Shown here: piece after piece, positions 21,918 to 33,610 of the stretch | Position numbering within the stretch: the first letter of the stretch is position 1 | How the letters are laid out: each line of letters opens with the position of its first letter | Assembly (NCBI GenBank): GCA_951217055.1 | Contig: OX578278.1 | Span: 38,785,115-38,849,114, forward strand | DNA length: 64,000 nucleotides | Source: Gerris lacustris | Lineage: Eukaryota; Arthropoda; Insecta; Hemiptera; Gerridae | Direction: 5' to 3' | The notes under the pieces: model-generated | Told to the model about the DNA's origin: nothing | What the model saw: only the letters and a program-made list of their open reading frames with translations | Databases searched by the model: none | Translations under genes and position numbers: made by a program

Positions 21918-22511
21918 TTAACCATTCGTGGCACGGCTATAGTGGACAAACAATGAGGCACGGGCGGCGTACTTTATGCGCCAATGCATTTTTCAAACCA
22001 TAAATAGGTCAAATCCAGATGATCTAGATTGAGTTTTGGAAATGTCAAACTAAAAAGTCAATTAATGTATTAAATATTTATTTCTAAATGATATCTTTAA
22101 TTATAAAAATAAAAATCACTAAAAAATCAGTAATTTCTCCTTCAGCGTTCTGACTTAGTATCGGGCTTTCACCTTAATTAATTATTATTAGTTTTCAAAG
22201 TCCTAAGATAACTCCTCACAACCATCATCCTAATCCGAGAACTCATGTAAAACCGAAAAATATTGATAAAGAAGGCATAATTTCTCTATACCCGGACATG
22301 GTGACTTGGGCGGCGTATACAGCGCCCCAAGACAAATAAACACGGCAACACAATGCAGAACGAAGCCATAATCAAAGCAGACTGTTGTTTTAGGGGTCTC
22401 TAGTAATAGGGTAAAGTGAGGAGTTTATTCTCACATCGTGAATCTGTGATTTACAGAAACTTTTTTACCCTTGGCGTACTCAATGCGCCAGCCCGTGTCT
22501 CGAAGGGTTAA
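21918..22511. mobile_element. TTAA-flanked (piggyBac-like) MITE 2
   Basis: TTAACCATTCGTGGCACGG at the left and the complement of TTAACCCTTCGAGACACGGG at the right, with TTAA at 21918-21921 and 22508-22511. Subterminal 'GGCGTACT..ATGCGCC' occurs near both ends. No gene. Confidence 0.7.
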
Positions 22512-22729
22512 TGATTATTATTCATACATATTCTTGAGAATTTCAATAATAAAAATTATTAAAAAAAGTAAATAACAGATGTTTTATACAAACTGGCAGA
22601 TCAGCTGGGTAATTTCTTCATCCCAGAACCTGTAATACATCTTACTGCTCTGTGAAAATTACTTTAATAAAAGAAACTGAAACATTGTTCCTCGAACAAG
22701 GTTTAAGTTTTTTATTTCAGGGCTCTCTC

Positions 22730-22926
22730 TTAACCTTTATCACCCGGGTATAAAAAATCCACCATGTTTCTAAACGCTAGGAAGTCCTCCAGGGGACCAC
22801 TCTCCTAATCAATTTTAATTTATTATTTATTTAATTTAATTTAATTACTTTTATTTTTTTTTTTTACTCCGGTCGTTTACGGGCATTTTTGGGTGGAATA
22901 TGGACTACTGAGTGTTAAAGGGTTAA
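22730..22926. mobile_element. TTAA-flanked (piggyBac-like) MITE 3
   Basis: Left end TTAACCTTTATCACCCGGG; the right end complement is TTAACCCTTTAACACTCAG. 'AATCCACC' and 'ATTCCACC' follow inside both ends. 197 bp including both TTAA. Confidence 0.65.
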
Positions 22927-24188
22927 AGTTAGCAGGGCAATATTAGCCCTTAACAGGCCCTCTTGTCATCTTCCTCTTTCATTTACCGAATTGTTTCGAA
23001 TGTAAGACACCGTCGAATATATCCTGATTTCTGAACCAAAAATCTGGTAAAATCATTAATGCATCGCATATATGACGCACCCTGTTTCAAAGTTTCATTC
23101 CTGTTTTTACCAACTTGTTTAGACGTCAAATTGAGGCAGTATACTATGGATATTGTTGGCGCATTGAATCTTTATTTAGATGTAAGGCAGACACCATGAT
23201 AGTGGAGGAGTAATAAGGTTAGATTTTAAAAAGAGATCATAGAATTTTGATTTTAAATTATCTACTAGTTTAATCAGTGACTAATGTCCTATAAAAATGT
23301 ATGTTATAACTTTTACCCTAGGGCTCTATATCAAACTCTTCTTTCTTCCCCCATCATAAAGATAGTAAACGTAAACTGAGAAGACAACAGATGAGGAACA
23401 GAAAGAGAACTGAGCGAACGAGAAATACCTAGGTAGAACAGAACTGCCTCCACCCTACATCTCATCCAAAATTAAACATGACAAAATTCTTGAAAATAAA
23501 TGTAAAAGGAGGGCCTGGCTATAATATCGAGGCAAAATTCAGAGAATTAAAAAGTAAACCATGATCTCAATTCTTGAACAAGAAGTTAGTAGTAAAAAGG
23601 TTGTTAGCTCTCACAATGTCGCTTACACAATTAAATGTTATTTATATCAGTTACACTTGAATTCATCATTATAAGGTGCACCTCGAATATAAGATGCAAA
23701 AAACTGAAAAGAAGTGTCTTGTATTTGAAGCAATGCAGTCTTTATTTTATTATATATCATGAACTTTTATGATGGTTATTGTCATCTTAAGGCAATAACC
23801 GGATTTGCAACCGGTGTTTGTCATCTGAACACAAATTAGTAGCTGCTAGGTTTGTTGGAAAGTGGGGTTGCCGAAAACGATAAAAAAAAAACTCCTACTC
23901 ATCTACTGGCTTGCTTTAGAAGGCAAACTAATTTTATAACACTTAAATCATTTAATTTTAAGGAAAAAAGTATTTTTTGAATTATTATATACTATCAAAT
24001 TAATGCCTAGAGTAAAATTATATAATTTAACTTAAGTGAAGAAAATTAGTTGTGTATTGTAGTTAAAAAAAAGTGGCATTCTGCTTTTCAATATTTTTGC
24101 TCAAATAAAATAAAAGTTATGTATGAAAGTGTTATTTATTTATTTTTGTTTTACCTTCTTTATTTAACCAAGCTAACAAAAGATAAAA
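22927..24188. other. Unassigned intergenic DNA
   Basis: No reading frame, TIR or repeat partner was recognised. Some GC-richer stretches (for example 23380-23470) look like old, decayed repeats. Confidence 0.4.
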
Positions 24189-24640
24189 AGTCCTTCCGAG
24201 ACAACTTAGATAAACTTTCTCATATAGATTTGATATTGTATTGAAATTCCATAATATCTAATGTAATTGATTTTTTAAATCTATTTTATATATATTGATC
24301 AATATTTCACTAACTAGATTTTTCCTGGGAAAACTACCTATGTCGTTAGATTTGTATTTCAGAGGACCTATATTACAAATCAAAATTGGCAAAACCATTT
24401 CGAGAAATCTTCTTTTTTTTTGGGGGGGGGGGGATTTAAAGGTAAAATTCATGTCTTGATTTTGCCCAGGGGTATGATTTTCTGATCTGAACATGTCTGC
24501 AAAATTGCATTAAAATCGTCTCAGTGGTTTAGGCTCCACACGTCTGCACAGACAACTGACAGAATAAAAAAAAAAACACTTTTTTGGACTCGGGAGACCT
24601 TAAAAACGTGTAAATCCATCAAAATTTAATTTTCACAGTT
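24189..24640 (+). repeat. Element B, old partial copy
   Basis: Shares with 25003-25609, in the same orientation, the blocks 'CCGAGACAACT', 'CTTTCTCATATA', 'GGGGTATGATTTTCTG', 'GTCTGCACAGAC' and 'GTGTAAATCCATCAAAAT'. It is clearly more diverged. Confidence 0.7.
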
Positions 24641-24699
24641 CAGTTTGCTAATAACCCGAGGAGGGGTCAAAATATTACTAAAGTTGTCGAAAGTCACAT

Positions 24700-26549
24700 C
24701 TCATAACATGCTAACTGTAGAAATCTATTGGGTTATCTGCCGGAGTTCTCCTGGGCAGCTGTCAGAATTGAAATTTTTTTTGATATTTTTTCATTTTATA
24801 CATTCCAAAAACCGAATTCGACCTTAACTTTTTTGGTGTATGTGTGTCTGTCGCCCCAGTCAGACTTTATAGGCACAAAACTGGCTAAATGAAATCGATT
24901 AATTTTTTTTCAGGGGTAAGTGCAAACATGTTGCGCAATTTGTAGGCTTGGTTTCATCTAAATATATTGAGTAGAACCAAAGTTATTAACAATTTTATAA
25001 AAAATCGGTCCGAGACAACTCAGACAAACTTTCTCATATATGAGTTCATAATTACTTAGCACAGTGTTTCCACTTATTAGTTTTCAAATGTACATTTAAA
25101 TATTATTGAACATTTCATCAAAATTTATCATAAAAATAACTTCTCCTCGGCGGGGAATCGAACCCGGGCTCTCTCCATCCGCGTTTTAAGCTAATTTCTC
25201 AGGAACTAGATTTTTTCCGGGAAAACGGCTTATATCGTTGGATTCGTATTCAAATGGACTACATTTTAGAATTTTTTAATCAAAATCGTCGGAACCGTTT
25301 TCGAGAAATACTTTTTTTTCAGGTTTTTTCAGAGTTTTTGGGGGTAGCGCCCCCAAAATTAGAGCTAAAATTAATTTCTCGATTTCGCCTCGGGGTATGA
25401 TTTTTCTGAACATGTATGCCAAATTTCGTCAAAATCGGCCCAGTAGTTTAGGCTCCAGGCGTCTGCACAGACGACAGACGACAGACGGACAGACATTTTT
25501 TAAAAACCACTTTTTTGGACTCAGGGGACCTCAAAACGTGTAAATCCATCAAAATCTCAAAATCGAATTTTCGCGCCATCACAATACTTTCTCTTTATAT
25601 GAGAAAGTAAAAAATGTATATAAAACATAACCTAAAAAAATTAGGTAGACCCACCGTAAACAAACCCCACAGACTCGCTAATCAACATGTTTGGGTGCTT
25701 CTAGACCACCTAGAGACTCGCATTTTTTTGCGTTTGGTCGGAAATTGGCCCAAACCAACTAGAAAAATCCGAAAATTTAAAAAAAAAAAATGTTTACCCC
25801 CTTAAAAAATTAAAGATGGCGGACGCACTTTAAAGTTTTTTTGGAGGCTTATTGTGGTTAAACGGTAAGTCGTATCGACAAGCTGATTGCGCCAGTGGTA
25901 ACTGATTTTTTTTAAAAGATCTACAACTGGACCTATGACGTTTTGTTGTACCTTTTATCAGTTCTACCTTAAATAGAGCTAAATTTTTTGTAAAAAAAAA
26001 TTGACTTTGAGCTCTTATAGTGTCCGCAATTTTTGACCGATTTAATTTCTGATTGGGATGCTTAATTCTCACACTATTGCTCTATAAAACGACTATTTAT
26101 TATTTAATTATTTTTTTCTAGAACCAGAGTTATTAAATATTTACTTGTGAAACTGCCGTATTGAGAGAAGAGACTGGTAATTAAATTAATGCACCATCAT
26201 TGTTGATGATTGTTCAATGACTTCCCAGTGCAATTGTTTTTTTACAAAGTTTATTTTCTTATTTATTATACCTTTTTTTAGTTTTTTTTTTTTTTTTTAA
26301 TTATTACTATACCTACATATTAATTAGTTTCTATTGGCTATTTTTTAAATATATAGATAGACTCCAAACTACGATTTGGAGAATATTATATTCTTAGAAA
26401 CGGAATGAATATGGTGTATAATATAGTCCTGATTTTATTCCTAGAAGGCTTGGAAACAAAACTATTTAGGCATTTTATTTAATTGCCTACATGTCAATAG
26501 GAAACATAGCCACTAATACCTAGCATGAGCCCCGCGGGGTGAAGGCTAG
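24700..26549 (+). mobile_element. Helitron Hel-A copy 2, split by element B
   Basis: Segments 24,760-25,002 and 25,610-26,549 are the reverse complement of the Helitron at 11105-12295. It ends with the hairpin CCCCGCGGGG (26530-26539) and CTAG (26546-26549), then T. The 5' end is degraded before about 24,760. Element B interrupts it at an A-rich site. Confidence 0.8.
25003..25609 (+). mobile_element. Element B, inserted in a Helitron
   Basis: About 607 bp lying exactly between two halves of Helitron Hel-A, flanked by A-rich sequence. It has 'AACTTTCTCATATA' near both ends in inverted orientation, a box-B/T-arm-like 'GGGGAATCGAACCCGGGCTC' (complement contains GGTTCGATTC), and a CAGACGACAGACGGACAGAC run. 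A close copy is at 41302-41912 and older ones at 24189-24640 and 34735-34970. The class is unclear: the tRNA-like arm suggests a SINE, the inverted ends suggest a DNA element. Confidence 0.65.
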
Positions 26550-27654
26550 TTTAATATATAAAACTAAGAGTGACTGTGATTGACTGACTGACTGATCACT
26601 AATTCTCCTACTTCCCATTGACATAGAGATTTGAAATGTGGTACATAGATAGAGTGTACCATATTGATTTCGATATTTGGCCACCTTATTGAATTATAGC
26701 CGTCATCTTGGATTTATTCATCACTAATTCTCCTACTTCCTATTGATATAGAGATTTGAAATTTTGTACATAGAGTGTACCATAAATTAGAAAAGTGCGA
26801 CAATTTGATTATTTCGATATATGGCCACCATATTGCATTATAGCCGCCATCTTGGATTTATTCACGTTCTATTACCTCAGCTTCAAGTGGACCTAGAGAT
26901 CTGAAATTTGGTACATAGACTTATGGTAGCTAAAGAAGAAAATTAAAGGTACTTTCACTTCCACATATGGCCGCCATTTTGAATTATAGCCACCATCTTG
27001 GATTTAATCACACACTATTAACTTAAATTCCAGTGCACATACAGATCTGAAATTTGGTACATAGACTCATTGTATTGTACCTAAAATTGAAAATTGAAGG
27101 TAGTATAAAATAAAATAATTGAAAATTATAAACTAAAAAATTGAAGTTAAATTTATTTTGACAGATATTTTGAATTATAGCTCCATAATGAATTTATTAC
27201 GTTATATTACCTCAGCTTCCACTGGACTCAGAATTTTGAAATATAGTAAATAGAGTAATGATGTCTTGAATAGAATTTTTTGAACTATTTTAGCTATCTT
27301 AAATCTATGTTTGGTCAATTATATTTGCCTCCAGTCCAGCATTAAAATCTGAGATTAGGTACCTACATGGAATGATTGTACCTGAATCAGATAATTAAAG
27401 CTAATGCTGTTTTGATTAATATCCACCATATGAAATCGGCCAGCCATTACAATGATTTTTAATTTATTTAGTAATATATTTATTTTAGATAAAATGTTTA
27501 AAAATAAGCATAAAAAAATAATATACCTACTTGTACTGAAATACAAAACTATGTATCAATAAAGATATATTAATTATATTGTTTTAATTATTATTTTTTA
27601 CACACAGTGCCAACTTCTAGACCGATAAGGCACGAAGTGCACTGATCTGGCTAG
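26550..27654 (+). mobile_element. Helitron Hel-C abutting Hel-A
   Basis: Starts directly after the CTAG of Hel-A with an AT-rich TATATAAAACTAAGAG followed by TGACTGACTGACTGA, and ends with the small hairpin GCAC-GAA-GTGC (27630-27640) and CTAG (27651-27654), then T. The interior is about six degenerate units of 120-190 bp built on 'GAGATTTGAAAT.TGGTACATAG' and 'GGCCGCCAT.TTG.ATTATAGC'. Confidence 0.7.
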
Positions 27655-28663
27655 TTTTAATGTAATTACAAGTTTAATTTTCATTATTAACATAAATATA
27701 GGTCAATTTTGTCACATAAAAATGAATTTACTCAGAAACAGTAGAATTGGAATTGCTTGAAAAATAGAATTGTCTGTCAATCAAGAAATTAGCGTTAGAA
27801 CTGAAGAATGTTTAAAAATATTATCAGAAATGAAATATTAGGGATTCTTATAATTGAATAATGGTGGTTGGTAAATTATAGTAAAAATACATAAACAGAG
27901 AATGTTTACGTGGAGTTAAAATACATAGTTAAAAGTGTGCAGTTAAATGTTTATATCGGCCGCGTTTCAATCGTTATCTCCAACTCAGATCTATACCTGG
28001 CCGCTAGTTGAGTCTGGACTACTGCCATGGCTGGAGGCCAGATCTTCTCACCGCCGCCACCCGCTATTCTTACGATAGTAACCTAATGTATCGCCAAGTA
28101 ATTTTATTTTACATTCAAAGCTACCAACCATATATGTATATCCTAATTACCACCGCCTTACTTACCACCAAATACAGTCCATACAAAAAAATATTCTGGT
28201 TGAACCAGCTGCTCCCCTTTTGGTGAGCTTTTACTTCGTTCTAAATTAAGGGTGAAATTGCCACCAAATGGAAAACAGTGAAATAAAGAATCATGAGCTT
28301 TCCACGAAACTAAAACTAGCTTTCAGTAACACATATTTATATTTATTTATTTTTTAACTTTAACTATATTATTCAATTTAACCCTCCTGCACTCGCATGC
28401 TGTGAGCGCCACCACATTTTCAGAAAAAATATAAACAAAACCTTGGAAGACTTTATGGTCATTTATGCCGGCTTTCTACCTTCTAAGAAAGTCTTTCCCA
28501 CTAAATATATTCAGAAGCAATTTTGTCATCTTAATCCTCTGGGAGAGACAACCTAAAGCAGTTCTAAACAAGTACATCAATTTATCTCAAAATCATGGAA
28601 AAAAGTATGTTTTATATTCAAATATTTAACACACAGTATAGTGCTCTCCAAACCTATTTCAAC
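27655..28663. other. Intergenic DNA, no gene
   Basis: AT-rich. A TTAACCCTCCTGCACTCGC at about 28,378-28,396 resembles one piggyBac-like terminus, but no partner end was found. Confidence 0.4.
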
Positions 28664-28668
28664 TTATA

Positions 28669-29079
28669 ATCCCGTAGATAGTTTGCATAAAAGTAACTGA
28701 CTAATATCAAGCTAATATTGAGTATTAAGTTATATTTTAGTTTCTTCCAAGTTCATAATTAGGTAACTGACAAACAATCAAGTTGATATTATTAGTTTGT
28801 CACTTGATATAATAGGCGTATGACCACTTTGATTTGGAGAAATATTTGAATATCTAACCTATCGAGTTACAAACTAACATCAACTTAATTTTTGGGTTTA
28901 CCAACAAATTTTGTAATCTGGATCATAAATATCACATTGTCCGCCAAAATGGGTGGGACATTTCAACTCTCCACTAAGGTTGTGTAGAGCATGGTCAAGT
29001 TTGCCATCCACATATTCTTGGAGAACTGAAATACTACCATATTGATAAGTCACATTTTTGCATACTATCTCCTGGACTG
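28669..29079. mobile_element. Foldback element FB-A copy 2
   Basis: The right end CTATCTCCTGGACTG and the left CCCGTAGATAG match copy 1 at 9653-10465, and the centre has the same 'TAATATTTGAATA.CTAACCTAT' block. TTATA flanks both sides (28664-28668 and 29080-29084), a possible 5-bp target duplication. It lacks the nested MITE. Confidence 0.7.
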
Positions 29080-29223
29080 TTATAAAGTACACCAAATAAC
29101 AAAATCAAAATAACTCATATCTGCAACTGTACAAAAACCAGATAGACATGTATTTTATATTTTGTGTCAATAGGGGTATAATTTTTAAAAAAATGAAATA
29201 AATAAACTATACTTTTTTTTTTC

Positions 29224-29870
29224 TTTTTTTTTTGACATTTTCATGTCTTGACTTTGGCACATAAATTTGAAAAGCCCTACAAAAAAACGGCACCAAAAAG
29301 CGTCACACGCGAGGATAATAGGAGGCTAGAAAGAGCTAGGAGGTAGTACGTAGTGTCTAGATAGCATTGTCTAGAGTAGTAGAGGTTGTAGAGAGAGCCT
29401 TCCCCCGCGGGCTCGCCATCGTAGGGGCTAAACCTTCACCTTACACGGTAATTGGCTCTGCGCCCCAATTTCCGCTCTTCGCTTCTCGCTGCCGCACCAG
29501 CAGTCACTTGCCGCCCTAGCGCCCCCCCCCCCCCCCCCAAACTACAACTTCTGTTCTAATGCTCTGATTTGCACCGGACAAACGCCATCACCCTTAGAAT
29601 TTTATTCCTAATAAACTTACATACATAACATAATATGTTCGACATATTATGTTAATGTAAATATACATACATATTATGTTTGAGTTAATTCCTAATTTAC
29701 AAACGCAAGAATCTGCACGCTCAAATTTTTTGACATTTTCTTATCTTTACTTTGGCACATAAACTTGAAAAGCGTTACCAAAAAACGACACTAAAAAAGT
29801 TACCTAATAATAAATAACATTACCAAAGCCTTACCAAAAAACGACATCAAAAAGTGTTACATGAAAATGG
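29224..29870 (+). repeat. Direct repeat pair around a GC-rich block
   Basis: 'TTTTTTGACATTTTC' through 'TTTGGCACATAAA.TTGAAAAGC' and 'ACGGCACCAAAAAG' occur at 29224-29304 and again at 29728-29808, with a third partial copy to 29862. Between them is a GC-rich block (about 29,310-29,540) with a long C run. 'ATGAAAATG.CTCA.TGTCTTG' at 29862 recurs at 43750. Confidence 0.5.
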
Positions 29871-29879
29871 CTCACTGTC

Positions 29880-31250
29880 TTGTAGACTTGTATGCAAGCA
29901 TTTTTATAAAAAGGAAACAAAGAAAATCTTTATATTTTTTTTTTCAAAAACTACATTTTATTCCTTCGATGTAACTTTTCAAACCTTCTAGGTTTAATCC
30001 TTTTTAAAAATAATAAGTTAATCCCTTTTAAAATCCAATGAAGGAATGAAATATAGCCGATTTTGAAAAAAAAAAAAAAAGAAATGAAATTAGGTAGTTT
30101 ATTTTATTTCATTTTTTGGTACTATACATTTTTGGGGTTAAGTTAACGATTATGGATATGTAGAGGAAGAAAAATATCATTTATCATTATTTTGACAGCG
30201 AAATTAAGCACTACTTAACTGTTAATAGGCTGGAAAGTACTAATCGCTGATTTGTCATTACAATATTGTAAATAGGTGGGAAAGTAATTGAAACAGCCAG
30301 GGAAATATTTCCCAGACTAGGCCTAGGCAGGAAAAGTACAGAGTTTACCAGTGCGATTCAAAACATTTGTTTATCTACGCAATAATTAATACAAACTAAT
30401 ATTTTAAGAGCATCTAAACAGAGATAAAATGTATAATATACATTTTATCTCTATTTAGATGCGTAGAGAGTGATTCTTTTCATAGTTGTATTCATTGCGC
30501 ATGCGTGTTTCATAATTCTTCACCTTATTGCACGATTAGTGTGTTTGTTTACATTTAACAAAACTAATTTGCTATTTGTTTAATCAAAGTAACTGTTTTT
30601 TCTGTATTTATTATTAAAATCCAACAATCTTAGATAAAGTACAGTAAGCAACTCGTGCAAAAACTACATTTTGCTTTGCACTTGTTGTTTTACTACGTTC
30701 ACTATCGCTCAGGTGCAAACTTCACACTCGCATGCAAAATGCTACTTTCCGCACTAGACGCATAATGTACTATTTATTTGTGTTTAGTTTTATTTTAATT
30801 TAGTTTTATACTTTTTTTATTACAATGCAATAATATATATTATTTACCCTGCCTTACTAACACTGTCTAATAGTCCATTATTTCTAACACTACGCCTCTC
30901 AGACGTAAATTAAAATTAGACCAACTTATACACGTTTAAGATATAAATGCTGATAAAATCATGAACTTGAAACATTTCTTTGTCTAATAAAATGGTTAAA
31001 AGGTGCTTGTTAGGGAGAAAATGATTACCAAACTGACCCTTTAACCTGAAAAGAGCAGGTCAAAATATACATTTTTCATTTTTCCTCACTAGCACCTGCT
31101 GCATTTGAATCTGAAATTATATTATGATAATTTAAAACCAGTAAGAACACCTAATTACAATGTTCAATACTCTGCCGTAAATGTAAAATAGCATTAATTC
31201 TTTGTAAATAAACCAAATGAAATATTGATCAGTTCATTGGCATTCCATAC
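29880..31250. other. Intergenic DNA with a 53-bp hairpin
   Basis: No gene. A strong stem lies at 30409-30461 ('CATCTAAACAGAGATAAAAT' against its inverse with one mismatch). The rest is AT-rich. Confidence 0.5.
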
Positions 31251-31254
31251 AAAA

Positions 31255-31672
31255 AAAATCGGGTACGGGGTACCTCGGAACTTTTCCTCACTTCAGAGGC
31301 CACTAAAGTGGCATCTCCTGCTGCTTCACAGCAAGAGGAAGCAGCATTGGGCGTGGTCAGTTCTTGGACAGGTGATCGTTTTGAACTGATTTATTTATTG
31401 AAGTGAAACTTCTTTGGTGGCGGTAGAGTGAATTTTTTCATATAGTGACATCGTGTAACGAAGTTTGCGATTGGAGACTCCTCCAAATTTCCAACATTTT
31501 TACAGATTAATTGTAATGAAATTTGTGTGACGGAAGTAATGAAACGGAAGTTGTGATTCGAAACTAATCCTGGTGAAAGATTTATCTGTAAAAAATCTTT
31601 CTCCCAGGCAGATTGCGAACCACCGACCTTCTGATCATGAAGCAAACGTGCTATCCATTGCTCTATATATAT
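31255..31672 (-). repeat. tRNA-derived SINE (family 3)
   Basis: On the minus strand the head reads AGAGCAATGGATAGCACG (A-box-like) ... GGTCGGTGGTTCGCAATC (B-box-like) ... at about 31672-31610, with a tRNA-unrelated body down to about 31255. The 3' end is T-rich rather than A-rich. Confidence 0.5.
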
Positions 31673-31749
31673 TGACAGGAAAAGTGAACACAAAATTGGT
31701 ATATAAGCGTAATATTAGATAGATTATAATTGGACTAGGTTCAAGGGAA

Positions 31750-32100
31750 CGGGGTTAATTGTATACTTACAAGAAAAAAGTAAAAACTAATTAAATGTAT
31801 TTATTTTTATTGGAATAAATGTGGTTGCCTTAGCATAGTTTTTGTTGGAATAAATTTGGTTGCCTTTGCGTAGCAATAACAAATCATTTCGAGGTGCGTC
31901 GGCGTCGGAGGGACACTCCTCGATTGTATAAATCATTGGTTCTTAACCGGGGGGCCTCGAAAGGTATTAAGGTATTTAGGTAAAAGGATTATTGTATTAT
32001 ATCTATTTAAAGACTAACAAATTAAAAAAACATTTATTTTTATTGGAATAAATGCGGTTGCCTTAGCTTTGTCAAAAAATGAAAGAGAGCAATGCATTCT
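31750..32100 (+). repeat. Short repeated block
   Basis: 'TATTGGAATAAATGTGGTTG' followed by CCTTAGC occurs three times with variation (about 31810, 31848 and 32040). Function unknown. Confidence 0.45.
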
Positions 32101-32136
32101 AGACTTAAGTTTCACTTCTAATGCGTGAGAGCCTCA

Positions 32137-32140
32137 CACA

Positions 32141-32234
<94 letters not shown>
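32137..32234. repeat. (TA)n microsatellite
   Basis: About 95 bases of TA repeat, ending at the TA target of the pogo-like element that starts at 32235. Confidence 0.95.
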
Positions 32235-32237
<3 letters not shown>

Positions 32238-33192
32238 TAAAACCTGCTAAAGTGACCACCCGTGTATATTGACCACCTGGTCAATGTGACCACTTTTTCA
32301 TGGTCCCTTCAGAAATTCAATACTTAATGTACATTTTGTTCTGCTTATTGTGACCATCTGCCTATTTTGACCAGTGACCACCTTCTTCTGGTCCCTTGAA
32401 GGAAATATATTTCGGTTAAAGTGACCAAAGTAAAAAACGATAAGAAAAAAAAAAAATATATATATATATATATTTTGAGTACCTATAATAATATTAAAAC
32501 ATTTGGTTTTAATTTAATTTCTTAGAACTCATACACTAGTTGTTGCAATATGAATAAAACCCACTTTACTTTCTTCCTGTTTTATAAGAACTATTTAGAA
32601 GGATTTTAATTCAAAGAAATTAGTAAAATGAAATAATTCTTGTTGGTTCTGAGTTAACCATAAATAGTACAACATTTCTCTGTATTTTTTTTTTATTATT
32701 TTTTTTTTTTTTCACTTCATCCTCATTTCTTTGGAATAACTTCTTTTTTGTCTGTTAGCTGATTTTATTTCTTGTTCAGATGTTAGTTTGATTTAAAAGA
32801 AGAAAGGTGTAACCATTATTAATGTTATTACGTGCATTATTGTGTATTTTGAGCTGAAATTACCTCGAAAAAGTTTTAGATTTTACAATTGCACGTAAGT
32901 ACAAAGTACATTCAATACATGTTACTACACATGTTCTTGTTATAAAAAAAAGTCTCACCTCGTTTTGGCCTTAATTGTAAAAAATTAGCTAATCATACTT
33001 CAGAAAGGTTTTATTTTTTACTCTAATGACAAATTTTTTGACTCTTTTCTATAAACTTATATGTGTGTAACATTATAGAAAAACCAAGAACAAGCGCATT
33101 TTTTTAAACTTATTTTGGGTATGTTGACCACCTGCCTAAGGTGACCACTTTTGGTCGGTCCCTTCGGTGGTCACTATATCCAGGTTTTACTG
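32235..33192. mobile_element. pogo/Tigger-like non-autonomous element
   Basis: TIRs CAGTAAAACCTGCTAAAGTG and the complement of CAGTAAAACCTGGATATAGT, with TA at 32233-32234 and 33193-33194. Both ends carry several copies of TGACCA(C/G): six or more in the first 200 bp and four in the last 80 bp. 958 bp with no readable transposase. Confidence 0.8.
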
Positions 33193-33259
33193 TATTTTTT
33201 TTTTTTTTTTTTTTTTTTATACTTTATTTTTATTTATTTTATTTCATTTATTTAATTAT

Positions 33260-33610
33260 TTGAATTTTGACAGATGTAAACAATGAAAGTATCGCACTAA
33301 TTAATAATTATGTTTGCTTATAATTTTTAAACTAATTAATGGAATTTTATCGGTTTTTTTTTTTTATATTTGTTCCTTATTTTTTACCGGTTCCAATAAT
33401 ATGCTGTATGTCAAAAACGTATTTATACTTTCGGTATCATTAAGCGTCAAAATTCAAAAATCGATAACTTCAAAATGTCGGCCAATATCAAAATTAAATG
33501 TAATGGATTTGTTTGACATACAGAGAGGTACATTCGTGCCAAATTTCAACTCGATCGGTCCACTTTTTGATTTTTTACGTATTTTTAAAATGGTGGAAGA
33601 ATGGTGAGAA
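33260..33610 (+). repeat. Repeat shared, inverted, with 40,640-40,990
   Basis: 'TATCGCACTAATTAATAATT', 'TTATTTTTTACCGGTTC' and 'CGATCGGTCCACTTTTTGA' are found as reverse complements at about 40,930, 40,840 and 40,680. The partner lies inside the large TIR element at 37,907-42,821. Confidence 0.65.

Noticed and set aside
25160..25180. tRNA gene suggested by GAATCGAACCCGGGC
   Set aside because: Only a T-arm-like segment is present, repeated inside element B; no acceptor stem or anticodon arm.
26590..27370. CRISPR-like array
   Set aside because: Units are long, adjacent and degenerate, with no constant repeat-spacer pattern; they are Helitron internal repeats in a eukaryote.
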